Program-made: the position numbers and the translations under genes
DNA from: Hyphomonas sp. UBA5111
GTDB lineage: Bacteria > Pseudomonadota > Alphaproteobacteria > Caulobacterales > Hyphomonadaceae
Direction: 5' to 3'
DNA length: 8,086 nt
Assembly (NCBI GenBank): GCA_002414505.1
Contig: DHZF01000091.1
Span: 60,514 to 68,599 of the forward strand
Shown: one piece after another, positions 1-6,488 of the stretch
Layout: every line of letters begins with the position of its first letter
Position numbering within the stretch: position 1 is the first letter of the stretch
Notes under the pieces: model-generated
The model's database searches: none
Seen by the model: only the letters and a program-made list of their open reading frames with translations
What the model was told of the DNA's origin: nothing

Positions 1-1211
1 CGGTGCCAGTAATAGTTCTCCTCCATCCAGCGCTCTTGCTGGCCAGCCAGCATCAGAATGCGGATGAGGTTACGCTCTTTGTCTGCGATCCAAACCGCCA
101 CATAGGGCCGCTCATAGTCCGCAATAGCATGCTCAGGAATTTCGAAATCGATGGTGAAGGTAAATTCATCCGGCCAGTTTGCGCTGGCCTCGGCTTCTTT
201 CCTTGGCATCGATTCGAAGGTCGTCCACCCTGATGTCGGGTGGCGCCGCTGATCCGCCGTGACAATCTCGGCTTCTACTCCCGGCATGTTCTCCACGAGA
301 TTCAGCCCCGGCTTGAGGTCCATTACCAGAAGGGCGGTGGCGATGGCATCTGCCGTCATCGCATCGGAAGCATGAACTGTTGCGGTCTGAATGTGAGAAA
401 CCGGCCAACCGTCAGCCGGGGAGATGACATGACTATAGGCTTCGCCTTCAATCGTCCGATTGCGCGGCCCCAACCCGCTGGTCGCGATGGCGCCCTCATC
501 TATCAGCACACGCGCATGTGGCGCGGAGCCGCCCTCTCCCAGTTCGGAAGCTTGCGTTACTGCCACAGCCCATTGCCCATTTTGAGGGCCATCCCCCCAT
601 GACCGGATGTCTCCACCGATATTTATCAATAGCCCTGACACCTCGGGTGCAGCCGCGCTGGCGACCTCCAGCGCAGCATCAAGTATGTAGCCCTTTGCCA
701 GGGAATCGGTGGCGAACCGCACTGGCTCGGGCCGACTTATCCTTCGTGTTTTCGTGTCGGTCTGGATACTCGCCCGCCGGATTTCTCCAGCCGCAACGCG
801 CATGGCCGGGCGGTCAGGCAATCTGTTTTCGTGTTCAGCTGAGGCCCAGACATCAAGAAGTCCACCGATACGGCAGCTGAGGGCGTTTGAGGTCAGTGAG
901 CGATAGGCCTCGCACTGTTCAAGCACGCGGATCATGTCAGCAGATGCTTCCATACTGCTTGCCTGGTTCAGCCGGGATATTTCGCTGGAGATATCATACG
1001 TGCTGAAGACACTGCGCAGACGTTCGATTTCCTGGATGATTGCGCTTTCTGCCGTGTCAGCAGCGGCCTCTGAGGGCGCGTTCACGACCAGATCCAATGA
1101 GGTCCCGAGAACATGGTCATGATGTCGCTTGTAGATGTCGGCTGCCGCCGCACCCGATAGTATAGCCGACAAGATCGGAGCCAAGGCCAACCCGGCCAAT
1201 GTCTTTCGCAT
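1..1211 (-). CDS. apbE: Exported FAD:protein FMN transferase (ApbE) fused to a C-terminal DUF2271 domain, partial
   Basis: I translated this frame from the ATG at 1211-1209 and it stays open for 403 codons to the left edge, so the C-terminus is missing. Residues 1-24 form a signal peptide ending in an Ala run before ADIYKR. Residues about 30-335 match ApbE, which moves FMN from FAD onto Thr/Ser of extracytoplasmic proteins: FSTYDISSEISRLN near 80, SLAKGY near 178, INIGGDIR near 195, YSHVISPADGWP near 257 and TADAIATALLVM near 290. The Asp and Thr of the last motif are the known Mg-binding positions. The usual H-x-x-D-P-x-T-G is H-V-I-S-P-A-D-G here, a mild variation. From about residue 344 a DUF2271-like domain begins (FTFTIDFEIPEH, then PYVAVWIADKERN). 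The start is supported by GGAGAG five bases upstream. The gene is divergent from the DUF4198 gene and shares its Fur-box region. No FMN-acceptor protein is visible in the window. The ApbE call is firm. The DUF2271 call is good, but that domain's function is unknown. Confidence 0.9.
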   Translation of the reverse strand, partial: MRKTLAGLALAPILSAILSGAAAADIYKRHHDHVLGTSLDLVVNAPSEAAADTAESAIIQEIERLRSVFSTYDISSEISRLNQASSMEASADMIRVLEQCEAYRSLTSNALSCRIGGLLDVWASAEHENRLPDRPAMRVAAGEIRRASIQTDTKTRRISRPEPVRFATDSLAKGYILDAALEVASAAAPEVSGLLINIGGDIRSWGDGPQNGQWAVAVTQASELGEGGSAPHARVLIDEGAIATSGLGPRNRTIEGEAYSHVISPADGWPVSHIQTATVHASDAMTADAIATALLVMDLKPGLNLVENMPGVEAEIVTADQRRHPTSGWTTFESMPRKEAEASANWPDEFTFTIDFEIPEHAIADYERPYVAVWIADKERNLIRILMLAGQQERWMEENYYWH

Positions 1212-1290
1212 CAACGCTCTCCGTGAGTTTTGTGTGCGCATACTGACCGGATAAAAGAGCCCGCCTACGAAGCGACAGCACATTTCAATA

Positions 1291-1321
1291 ATTCTCTACT
1301 TGCAACTAAATCGCATTCTCA
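1291..1321. promoter_or_regulatory. Two additional ATTCTC half-sites upstream of the main Fur box
   Basis: ATTCTCT at 1291-1297 (inside AATAATTCTC, a common Fur-box core) and ATTCTCA at 1315-1321 repeat the right half of the main box at 1341-1347. Spacings are 24 and 26 bases. Neither has a clear matching left half, so they may be low-affinity or cooperative Fur sites. They could also be chance matches in an A/T-rich promoter region. Confidence 0.35.
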
Positions 1322-1332
1322 GTATGTGCAAG

Positions 1333-1347
1333 TGATAATTATTCTCA
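1333..1347. promoter_or_regulatory. Fur box in the divergent apbE / DUF4198 promoter region
   Basis: TGATAAT-T-ATTCTCA matches the 7-1-7 Fur inverted repeat TGATAAT-N-ATTATCA with one mismatch, and is flanked by A/T-rich bases as in typical boxes. It lies 21 bases before the chosen DUF4198 start and contains GATAAT (1334-1339), which could serve as a -10 element. Bound Fur would then block that promoter when iron is plentiful. No good -35 is placed for that -10. An alternative pair is TTGCAA (1300-1305) with TATGTG (1323-1328), 17 bases apart. Control of the divergent apbE gene is likely but less direct, because the box is about 120 bases from its start codon. Confidence 0.75.
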
Positions 1348-1368
1348 ATTACATGGATGAGGGGTCTC

Positions 1369-2166
1369 ATGACATTTCTAAAATTTGGCGCAGTTGGAAT
1401 CATATGTGCTGCCACACTTTGTGCAGCAGCCCAGGCGCATACATCCTTTATGTATCCCAATACCTTCATCACCACCGAGGGCAGTCAGGTCACAATTCAA
1501 GCGTCGTTCAGCGAAGACCCCTTCGTTCCCGAAATGGCGGTCCTCTCCGATGACTATCATGTCATTCTTCCTGATGGGTCGCGGGATGATTTCAAAACGC
1601 TCACGAAACTTCGCCAGGTCGTTGTCCTCGAAAGCGATCTGGACACTGAAGGCACTTACCGGTTCACCACCGGCGTTCGCATGGGCCGGAAAAGCCAAAA
1701 AGCTCTCGTCGATGGTGAATGGAAACCGATCTTCGGACCCGACGCGGAAGTGCCCGAAAACGCGACTGAAGTGATCACAAGCCAGACCGAAACCGTCGCT
1801 GACGTCTATCTCACGAAAGGCGCCTCGACCTGGGACGCCGTCGAATTACCCATCGGGCAACTGCTCATCAAACCAGTCACCCATCCGAGTGAAATCTATC
1901 TCGGAGAAGGGTTTGAATTCCAACTCCTGTTCGACGGCGAACCGCTTGCAGGCCAATCGGTAGAAATCAAGCGACAAGGCGGAGCTTACGAGTCCCCCAA
2001 ATACGAACGCCATGTGGAATCGGACGCGTCCGGGACCGTGACCCTGTCCTTCGACACGCCTGGCAAATACCTGATCATGACCCGCCACGCAGCAGATGCC
2101 CCTGCCGGCGCCGAGACAGACGAACGCAGCTACACGACCTCGCTGACTTTCGAAGTGGCTCGATAA
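1369..2166 (+). CDS. Secreted DUF4198-family protein, probable periplasmic metal-related protein
   Basis: A 265-residue protein. The ATG at 1369 is preferred over the in-frame ATG at 1357 because GAGGGG (1359-1364) sits four bases before it, while the upstream ATG has only Fur-box sequence before it. Residues 1-23 are a signal peptide (hydrophobic core GAVGIICAATLCAAAQA) with cleavage predicted at AQA|HTSF, so the mature protein starts with His24. The remainder looks like DUF4198: beta-rich, with a middle segment LPIGQLLIKPVTHPSEIYLGEGFEFQLLFDGEPL and an Ig-like C-terminal part ending in GKYLIMTRHAADAP and a strand-rich tail. DUF4198 includes NikK-type nickel-uptake proteins and proteins from TonB-receptor and PepSY iron loci. 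The mature N-terminal His is typical of the family and a plausible metal ligand. It is the first gene of a two-gene operon behind a Fur box. Family assignment is good; the ligand is unknown, and iron is inferred only from the promoter. Confidence 0.8.
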   Translation: MTFLKFGAVGIICAATLCAAAQAHTSFMYPNTFITTEGSQVTIQASFSEDPFVPEMAVLSDDYHVILPDGSRDDFKTLTKLRQVVVLESDLDTEGTYRFTTGVRMGRKSQKALVDGEWKPIFGPDAEVPENATEVITSQTETVADVYLTKGASTWDAVELPIGQLLIKPVTHPSEIYLGEGFEFQLLFDGEPLAGQSVEIKRQGGAYESPKYERHVESDASGTVTLSFDTPGKYLIMTRHAADAPAGAETDERSYTTSLTFEVAR

Positions 2167-2196
2167 CAAACACCCAACTGAAACGGACCTCAGAAC

Positions 2197-2706
2197 ATGA
2201 AACGCATTTCCCCCCTCTTGTTGACTTTGGCATTCGCACCTCTCGCTGCCTGTGCGACCCATGATGCCACCGCCCCGGCAGATACTCAGATCACAGCTGC
2301 ATCTACCGATACGACGGAAACAACCCCAGCCCGTCGTTCCGCCGACGGACACAGCAAAGACGCCTTTTTCTCCAAGTATGACGTGAATGGCGATGGCCAC
2401 GTCACGCAGGCCGAATTCATGGCAGAACGTGCCAACGGCTACCATCGACGCGATGCGAATGGAGACGGCAATGTTCAATCAGAAGAATATGTCTCGGAAT
2501 ATGAGATTCGACTCATTGAGCAACTGGAAGAGCAGCACAAGCGCCAGATCGACCAGGCTGACTTCCGGTTCACAGTGCTCGACAAAAATGAAGACGGAAA
2601 CCTGTCACTGGATGAATTCCACGCGTCGGGCGAACGCATGTTCTCCACGCTGGATTCCAACAAGGATGGCATTGTCGACGAGCAGGACGAGAAGGATAAT
2701 TACTGA
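2197..2706 (+). CDS. Lipoprotein with four EF-hand calcium-binding motifs
   Basis: A 169-residue protein beginning 31 bases after the DUF4198 stop, so probably the second gene of that operon. Residues 1-19 are a lipoprotein signal with lipobox L-A-A-C. Cys19 would be lipidated, and Ala at +2 favours the outer membrane. A disordered Thr/Ala/Asp-rich linker (20-50) follows. Four 12-residue EF-hand loops come next: DVNGDGHVTQAE (62-73), DANGDGNVQSEE (86-97), DKNEDGNLSLDE (129-140) and DSNKDGIVDEQD (153-164). The first three have canonical Asp/Asn and a final Glu; the fourth ends in Asp, which usually weakens calcium binding or shifts preference toward magnesium. The loops are arranged as two pairs separated by a charged, possibly helical stretch (EIRLIEQLEEQHKRQ). 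The Shine-Dalgarno is weak (GGAC, 11 bases upstream), which may mean coupling to the gene before it. A calcium-binding or sensing role is inferred; the partner is unknown. Confidence 0.85.
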   Translation: MKRISPLLLTLAFAPLAACATHDATAPADTQITAASTDTTETTPARRSADGHSKDAFFSKYDVNGDGHVTQAEFMAERANGYHRRDANGDGNVQSEEYVSEYEIRLIEQLEEQHKRQIDQADFRFTVLDKNEDGNLSLDEFHASGERMFSTLDSNKDGIVDEQDEKDNY

Positions 2707-2720
2707 TCCTGTAACCGAAC

Positions 2721-2758
2721 ACAGAACGTGGCTGCCACTGTCGGCAGCCACGTTCTGT
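2721..2758. terminator. Perfect 16-bp hairpin between convergent operons, likely bidirectional terminator
   Basis: ACAGAACGTGGCTGCC (2721-2736), a six-base loop ACTGTC, then the exact complement GGCAGCCACGTTCTGT (2743-2758). It starts 14 bases after the EF-hand stop and lies 76 bases beyond the stop of the convergent response-regulator gene, so it is placed to end transcription from both sides. No T-run follows on either strand, so it is not a classical intrinsic terminator. It may act as an RNA 3'-end stabiliser, or the T-rich stem end may suffice. Confidence 0.65.
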
Positions 2759-2834
2759 CCCGGATTTGTGGTGCTAGCCGCAACGATGAGAGAGGCAATT
2801 GTGCAGCGCCCCTGAAGTGTCTCATGATGCGACC

Positions 2835-3524
2835 TTACGTGTCTGCAAGGCTGGGATGGATCACGGCCATGTAGCCTAGCCCTCGGAGCGTCCGTATCGA
2901 GACGTTCGCTCTCATGTCTGCGAGTTTTCGACGTACTCTATGGACATGAACCTGAATCGAATTGTCAGTAAATTCCTGATCAAGAGAGTGAAGACTGTCG
3001 CCAAGCTGATCCTTGGTGATCACCCGGCCCGGTGCTCGCAAGAAGCGCTCCAGGACAATACTTTCTCCTCGCGACAAGGGCGCATGCGCCTCTCCGACGG
3101 ATATATCCCGCGCGGCAGTGTCATAAACGACATCACCATAGCGGATGATGGAGTCGGCTTGTGCGGGCGGACGTCGGCTGAGGGCCCTGAGCCGCGCCAC
3201 CAATTCCTCGATCGCAAAGGGTTTGACCAGATAGTCATCCGCCCCGGTATCCAGCCCATGCACACGCTGATCCACACTCCCCAAGGCAGTAAGAAGAAGC
3301 ACCGGCGTGGAAAGTCCTTCGCCTCGCGCACGTGACAACAAATCAAGCCCGCTTTCCCGCGCCAACATGATGTCCAGAATGACGACATCATAGGTCACCA
3401 CTTGCCAGGCATGCCAACCATCCTCGGGAGTTTCAAAAAGGTCGACAGCAAACCCTGCGCGCGTCAGTGACTTGCTGGTTGCCCCTCCGAGCTTGGCATT
3501 GTCCTCAATGAAGAGCACCCTCAT
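2835..3524 (-). CDS. OmpR/PhoB-type (QseB/PmrA-like) DNA-binding response regulator
   Basis: A 229-residue regulator. The receiver domain (1-115) has the acidic pair Glu7-Asp8 in MRVLFIED, phospho-acceptor Asp51 in VVILDIML, Thr79 in LLLTALG, and Lys101 in DDYLVKPF with Tyr98 as switch residue. The winged-helix domain (about 126-221) has the expected LSRGESIVLERFL, VITKDQL, VHVHRVRRKL and IRTLRGLGYM segments. The ATG at 3524 is chosen over the GTG at 3530 because AGGGA (3537-3533) is eight bases from the ATG but only two from the GTG. That ribosome binding site overlaps the TAG stop of mipA, so translation is probably coupled. The cognate kinase is two genes upstream. Likely targets include its own operon (inference; I could not identify a binding site). 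Confidence 0.93.
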   Translation of the reverse strand: MRVLFIEDNAKLGGATSKSLTRAGFAVDLFETPEDGWHAWQVVTYDVVILDIMLARESGLDLLSRARGEGLSTPVLLLTALGSVDQRVHGLDTGADDYLVKPFAIEELVARLRALSRRPPAQADSIIRYGDVVYDTAARDISVGEAHAPLSRGESIVLERFLRAPGRVITKDQLGDSLHSLDQEFTDNSIQVHVHRVRRKLADMRANVSIRTLRGLGYMAVIHPSLADT

Positions 3525-3532
3525 CAGCACGT

Positions 3533-3538
3533 TCCCTA
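3533..3538 (-). promoter_or_regulatory. Ribosome binding site of the response regulator overlapping the mipA stop codon
   Basis: On the minus strand TAGGGA contains both the mipA TAG stop (3538-3536) and the AGGGA Shine-Dalgarno of the regulator, eight bases before its ATG. Ribosomes ending mipA cover this site, which suggests termination-reinitiation coupling and a linked output ratio. Confidence 0.7.
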
Positions 3539-4363
3539 GAATGAGCGACTGACGCCGAACATGATCCCTGCCTGATCTTCCGATCCTTCGAAGTGGACGA
3601 TGGGGCTATCGGCAGCAGTGTCGAGCAGGCGCTGGTAATTGACCATGCCGAGGGCGCTCCATCTTTCATTGATCCTATACATGAGGCCCGCCGTCAGTTC
3701 GACATTTTCCACACCTGAGCCGGCAGTGTAGACAGGAAGACCACTGGCCGCCGCGCCCACTGGCGTCACACCGAAATAGGCCTGCATGTATTTCTCATCA
3801 GCCCAGCTCGTCGAAGCGCCGATCATGAGCATGGTCCGCTGCGATAGAAACCGGTTGTATCCTACCTCGAACTTGGCGGTCATGCCGTCATTTGTGCCGC
3901 TCACATCGGTCAGCACCTGGGCCCCGACCTCAATGCCTGCGGAACCGTCCAAATCTATGCGTTTGCTGGCGAACATTCCGGCCATGATTGCATCATCAAC
4001 CTCCCCAAGACGGCGCACGGTACGATTTTCGATATCATTGTCACGTCCCATCTCGAACGTAATAAGGGGGCCCAGCTCGAAATCGCCTCCCGAGACGATA
4101 TTCGCTTTCAGCCCGGGACCATCAAGCGCCACATAACGATCACCGCGTGTGTAACGAATGGACGCAAAGGGAATCGGCATGACCCGATAATCGCTGCTGC
4201 CCTTGTAGTCGGGACCCACAAACGCTCCCGCCCCGAGTTCGAACTGAAAACCATCTTGATTTCCAGGTCCCGGCGCCCCTCGGGCTTGCGCCTTCGCCGG
4301 GACCAGACCTCCAGCTCCGACAATAGCAATCAGAGCCAGGGTAGTCCGCGTCATCTGTATCAT
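3536..4363 (-). CDS. mipA: MipA/OmpV-family outer-membrane beta-barrel protein
   Basis: A 275-residue protein. The start is the ATG at 4363, seven bases after GGAGAA (4376-4371). A longer reading from the TTG at 4378 would overlap that ribosome binding site and is rejected. Residues 1 to about 24-26 form a signal peptide ending AKAQA. The mature part has MipA/OmpV hallmarks: FELGAGAFVGPDYKGSSDYR near the N-terminus, AYFGVTPVGAAASGLPVY in the middle, YQRLLDTAADSPIV near the end, alternating amphipathic strands, and a terminal Phe (SRSF), as expected for Bam-dependent barrel insertion. In E. coli MipA bridges MltA and PBP1b in peptidoglycan remodelling. Other family members influence permeability and antibiotic uptake, so the exact role here is open. 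It sits between the kinase gene (113-base gap upstream) and the regulator gene (12 bases between its stop and the chosen ATG). Confidence 0.9.
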   Translation of the reverse strand: MIQMTRTTLALIAIVGAGGLVPAKAQARGAPGPGNQDGFQFELGAGAFVGPDYKGSSDYRVMPIPFASIRYTRGDRYVALDGPGLKANIVSGGDFELGPLITFEMGRDNDIENRTVRRLGEVDDAIMAGMFASKRIDLDGSAGIEVGAQVLTDVSGTNDGMTAKFEVGYNRFLSQRTMLMIGASTSWADEKYMQAYFGVTPVGAAASGLPVYTAGSGVENVELTAGLMYRINERWSALGMVNYQRLLDTAADSPIVHFEGSEDQAGIMFGVSRSF

Positions 4364-4476
4364 GTTTAAATTCTCCAAGACCGGCCTTCGGCTCCAACAG
4401 CCGCGTCCAAACCGTTGGGCGGTCTATGGGTAGTCAGCCTTGCAGGGAGCTTTCAGATGGCTCGAAATTGGGCGTG
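4364..4476 (-). other. Kinase-mipA intergenic leader with a small stem-loop
   Basis: A 113-base gap inside an otherwise compact operon. It contains the mipA ribosome binding site and a short perfect stem CGGCT / AGCCG (4389-4393 with 4399-4403) about 26 bases before the mipA ATG. The length leaves room for an internal mipA promoter or post-transcriptional control, but I see no convincing -35/-10 pair and no T-tract terminator. Confidence 0.35.
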
Positions 4477-5535
4477 TCAGCCGCCGCGCTGAGAAAAGTC
4501 GAGTACGAACCGCGCGCCATCATAAGTCGGGTCCAACCGCGCCTCACCGCCATGCAACACCATCACCCGATGTATGATCGAAAGCCCGAGCCCCGCTCCG
4601 GGGCTCTGCGTGTCTGCCTTGCTGAACCGCTGGAAGAGACGAGACTGAACGGTTTGCGGCACACCTGGCCCGTCATCATTGACGGCGAGATGACCCTGCG
4701 TTTCAATTGACACCAGGATTTCGCTGCCAGGGGGCGTATGCCGTACGGCATTTTCGAGCAGGTTTCGGAGCGCTATATGCACCAGCGCGACCGTACCGTA
4801 GCAATCCCACCGCTGATGAGCGCTCTCGAATGAAATACCCCGTCCGCTCGCAAGTATGGTGCTGGCCATGTCACTGGTGAGAGACCGGGCCACCTCAACC
4901 AGATCGAAAGGGGCCTTGCCCAGATCCTTGCCGCTGTCGGCCTCGGCCAGAGCGAGAAGTTGGGTGATCAGACGCGACAACCGGTCGAACTCTTCTATAG
5001 CGTCCTTACGCTCGTCCGGCGTCAGAAGACTCTCGACCTGTGCCCGTAACGTCGCGAGCGGTGTCCGGAGTTCATGTGCTGCATTCGCGGAAAATTCCTG
5101 TTGAGCCCGCAATCCGGCTTCAAGCCGATCCAACGCACCATTGAAAGCCACAACAAGGGGCGTGATTTCCTTGGGCGACGACCTCAGCGACAGCCGTTCG
5201 CCGATAGTGGCTGGGCCGATCCGGGCGGCGCGTTCTGAGATCTGCCGCAACGGCCGCAACCCAATGTGCAGGGTCATCAGGATACCTGTCATCATCAGCC
5301 CTACCAGCAGCAGCATAAAGGGAAGATTGTCGCTCACCTCGCCGGCGAGGCGCCCAAGATCCATGCGCTCAGAGAGGGAGAGCGTCGCACTATCCGGATC
5401 TATGCGCAGGAACTGGACGGCCATGAAGGTTACCATCATGACCAGTACCACCGAGGGAAACAGCATCCAGATCAGCGACAATCCCCGCCTTCCCCTGCTC
5501 GGCTTATCGTTCCAGATTTTGAGATGATCCAACAT
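4477..5535 (-). CDS. Two-component sensor histidine kinase with HAMP domain and short periplasmic loop
   Basis: A 352-residue inner-membrane kinase that should autophosphorylate on His154 and pass phosphate to the regulator at 2835-3524. Two membrane segments lie at about 20-43 and 71-91, with only about 27 residues between them. A HAMP segment follows (about 92-145, LRPLRQISERAARIG). The H-box is FSANAAHELRTPLATLRAQ (148-166). The catalytic domain has the N-box LRNLLENAVRHTP (256-268), G1 DDGPGVP (287-293), F-box LFQRF (300-304) and G2 GAGLGLSI (313-320), all intact. This is the QseC/PmrB class layout but with a much smaller sensor region than QseC. The ATG at 5535 has AAAGG eight bases upstream. 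It is the first gene of the kinase-mipA-regulator set. Confidence 0.93.
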   Translation of the reverse strand: MLDHLKIWNDKPSRGRRGLSLIWMLFPSVVLVMMVTFMAVQFLRIDPDSATLSLSERMDLGRLAGEVSDNLPFMLLLVGLMMTGILMTLHIGLRPLRQISERAARIGPATIGERLSLRSSPKEITPLVVAFNGALDRLEAGLRAQQEFSANAAHELRTPLATLRAQVESLLTPDERKDAIEEFDRLSRLITQLLALAEADSGKDLGKAPFDLVEVARSLTSDMASTILASGRGISFESAHQRWDCYGTVALVHIALRNLLENAVRHTPPGSEILVSIETQGHLAVNDDGPGVPQTVQSRLFQRFSKADTQSPGAGLGLSIIHRVMVLHGGEARLDPTYDGARFVLDFSQRGG

Positions 5536-5708
5536 TGCCCTTGCCTTTCAGCCCCTGGAAAGGCCGGGAGCCGGCCCCCTGTGACACTGCATGAGGGCTC
5601 AACCTTCCGCGAAGCTTTCTGGCAGTCGAACTGCGCACAAGCCCCTACGCCACAGGTTCACGCTTCTCAAACAGCTCCTCGTTGAGCCTAAAACATCAGG
5701 TTCGCAGA
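5536..5708 (-). other. Intergenic region between pppA-like gene and kinase gene, probable promoter of the two-component operon
   Basis: A 173-base gap and the largest in the minus-strand run, so the likely promoter site for the kinase-mipA-regulator genes. It contains two copies of CAGGTTC (5653-5659 and 5697-5703), which could be regulator half-sites; a distant 8-bp inverted repeat GGCTCAAC / GTTGAGCC (5596-5603, 5681-5688); and a hairpin, listed separately. I cannot place a convincing sigma-70 promoter. Confidence 0.4.
5562..5576 (-). terminator. Small GC-rich hairpin, weak terminator candidate
   Basis: GGCCGG-GAG-CCGGCC is a perfect six-bp stem with a three-base loop, followed on the minus strand by TTTCC. 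It lies downstream of the phosphatase gene and just before the kinase gene. The stem is short and the T-tract is only three bases, so it may attenuate rather than stop transcription from the T6SS-type module. Confidence 0.25.
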
Positions 5709-6488
5709 CTATGTGCCTTGGGATGCCACGTCGATTATAATCACCGTCACATTATCCGGTGCGCCATCATTGAGCGTGTTCGAAATCAGGCGATCAACCG
5801 CCGTTTCCTTGTCGACGTCCGCGATCAGAGAGAGGATTTGTTTATCCTCCAGAACCGAGGTCAACCCATCCGAACACAGAAGGAACCGGTCGCCCGCCTC
5901 CAATTCGCCGTTCGCGGTTTCCAGGGAAAGCTTGGAACTTGCCCCGATGGCTCGTGTGACGACATGCGCCTGAGAATGCCGTCGCGCTTCTTCCGGCGTG
6001 ATTTCACCTACATCGATGAGTGACTGCACAAGACTATGATCGGTCGTGATCCGACGGAAACGCCCTCTCCTAAGGAGATATATGCGGCTGTCTCCCGCCC
6101 ATGTGCAGGAATAGTAACCATCACACGCTGTCAGAACAGCGACCGTTGCCCCCATGCTCCCCCGTGCGCTGCTTTTCGAGAGGGTCAAGAGCTCCTCATT
6201 TGCCTGCTTCAGTTGCTGCGCCACCTCGCGGCGCAAGGCATAAGCTGTAGCATGGCGGGCAATTCGCCCCAGACGCCGGGTGACCAAAGCACTGGCCACG
6301 TCCCCACCACTATGGCCGCCCATGCCGTCGGCGACTGCCCACAGAGCCGCATCCGGGCTTTCAAGGAATGCATCCTCATTCAAAGTGCGGACCTGCCCGC
6401 AATCAGTCCGCCCAGTTGACTGGAAACAGAACCGCCGCGATCGGGCCGCAACCTCACGCATGTCTCTCGAAGGAAAGTGCCAGCTCAT
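5709..6488 (-). CDS. pppA: PP2C-family Ser/Thr protein phosphatase, PppA-like (T6SS-associated)
   Basis: A 259-residue cytoplasmic phosphatase with no signal or membrane segment. The PP2C metal-site motifs are complete: VRTLNEDAF (Glu38-Asp39), VADGMGGHSGG (Asp54-Gly55), AGDSRIYLLR (Asp133), TTDHSLVQ, LLCSDGLT (Asp207-Gly208) and GAPDNVTVI (Asp245-Asn246). The ATG at 6488 gives a four-base ATGA overlap with the FHA gene and has AAGGA nine bases upstream. A GTG at 6494 is possible but only three bases from that site. In T6SS loci PppA removes phosphate from threonines added by the kinase PpkA on the FHA scaffold, resetting secretion. Position directly after a TagH-type gene supports that role here. 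The PP2C call is certain. The T6SS assignment follows from context. Confidence 0.92.
   Translation of the reverse strand: MSWHFPSRDMREVAARSRRFCFQSTGRTDCGQVRTLNEDAFLESPDAALWAVADGMGGHSGGDVASALVTRRLGRIARHATAYALRREVAQQLKQANEELLTLSKSSARGSMGATVAVLTACDGYYSCTWAGDSRIYLLRRGRFRRITTDHSLVQSLIDVGEITPEEARRHSQAHVVTRAIGASSKLSLETANGELEAGDRFLLCSDGLTSVLEDKQILSLIADVDKETAVDRLISNTLNDGAPDNVTVIIIDVASQGT

Noticed and set aside
240..880. Two overlapping 120-codon plus-strand open frames
   Set aside because: Both lie opposite the apbE gene, whose continuous frame carries the signature motifs on the minus strand.
1357..1368. Upstream ATG at 1357 as start of the DUF4198 gene
   Set aside because: No ribosome binding site precedes it, and the GAGGGG site for the ATG at 1369 would lie inside the coding sequence.
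1846..2478. A 210-codon minus-strand open frame
   Set aside because: It lies antisense across the 3' half of the DUF4198 gene and the start of the EF-hand gene, is rich in Cys and Gly in no recognisable pattern, and both sense genes have clear motifs and signal peptides.
4364..4378. TTG at 4378 as start of mipA
   Set aside because: It would place the good GGAGAA ribosome binding site inside the gene, and the signal peptide fits the ATG at 4363 better.
5596..5688. 8-bp inverted repeat GGCTCAAC / GTTGAGCC as a structured RNA or operator
   Set aside because: The arms are 77 bases apart, the match does not extend, and such a pair is not rare by chance in a gap this size.
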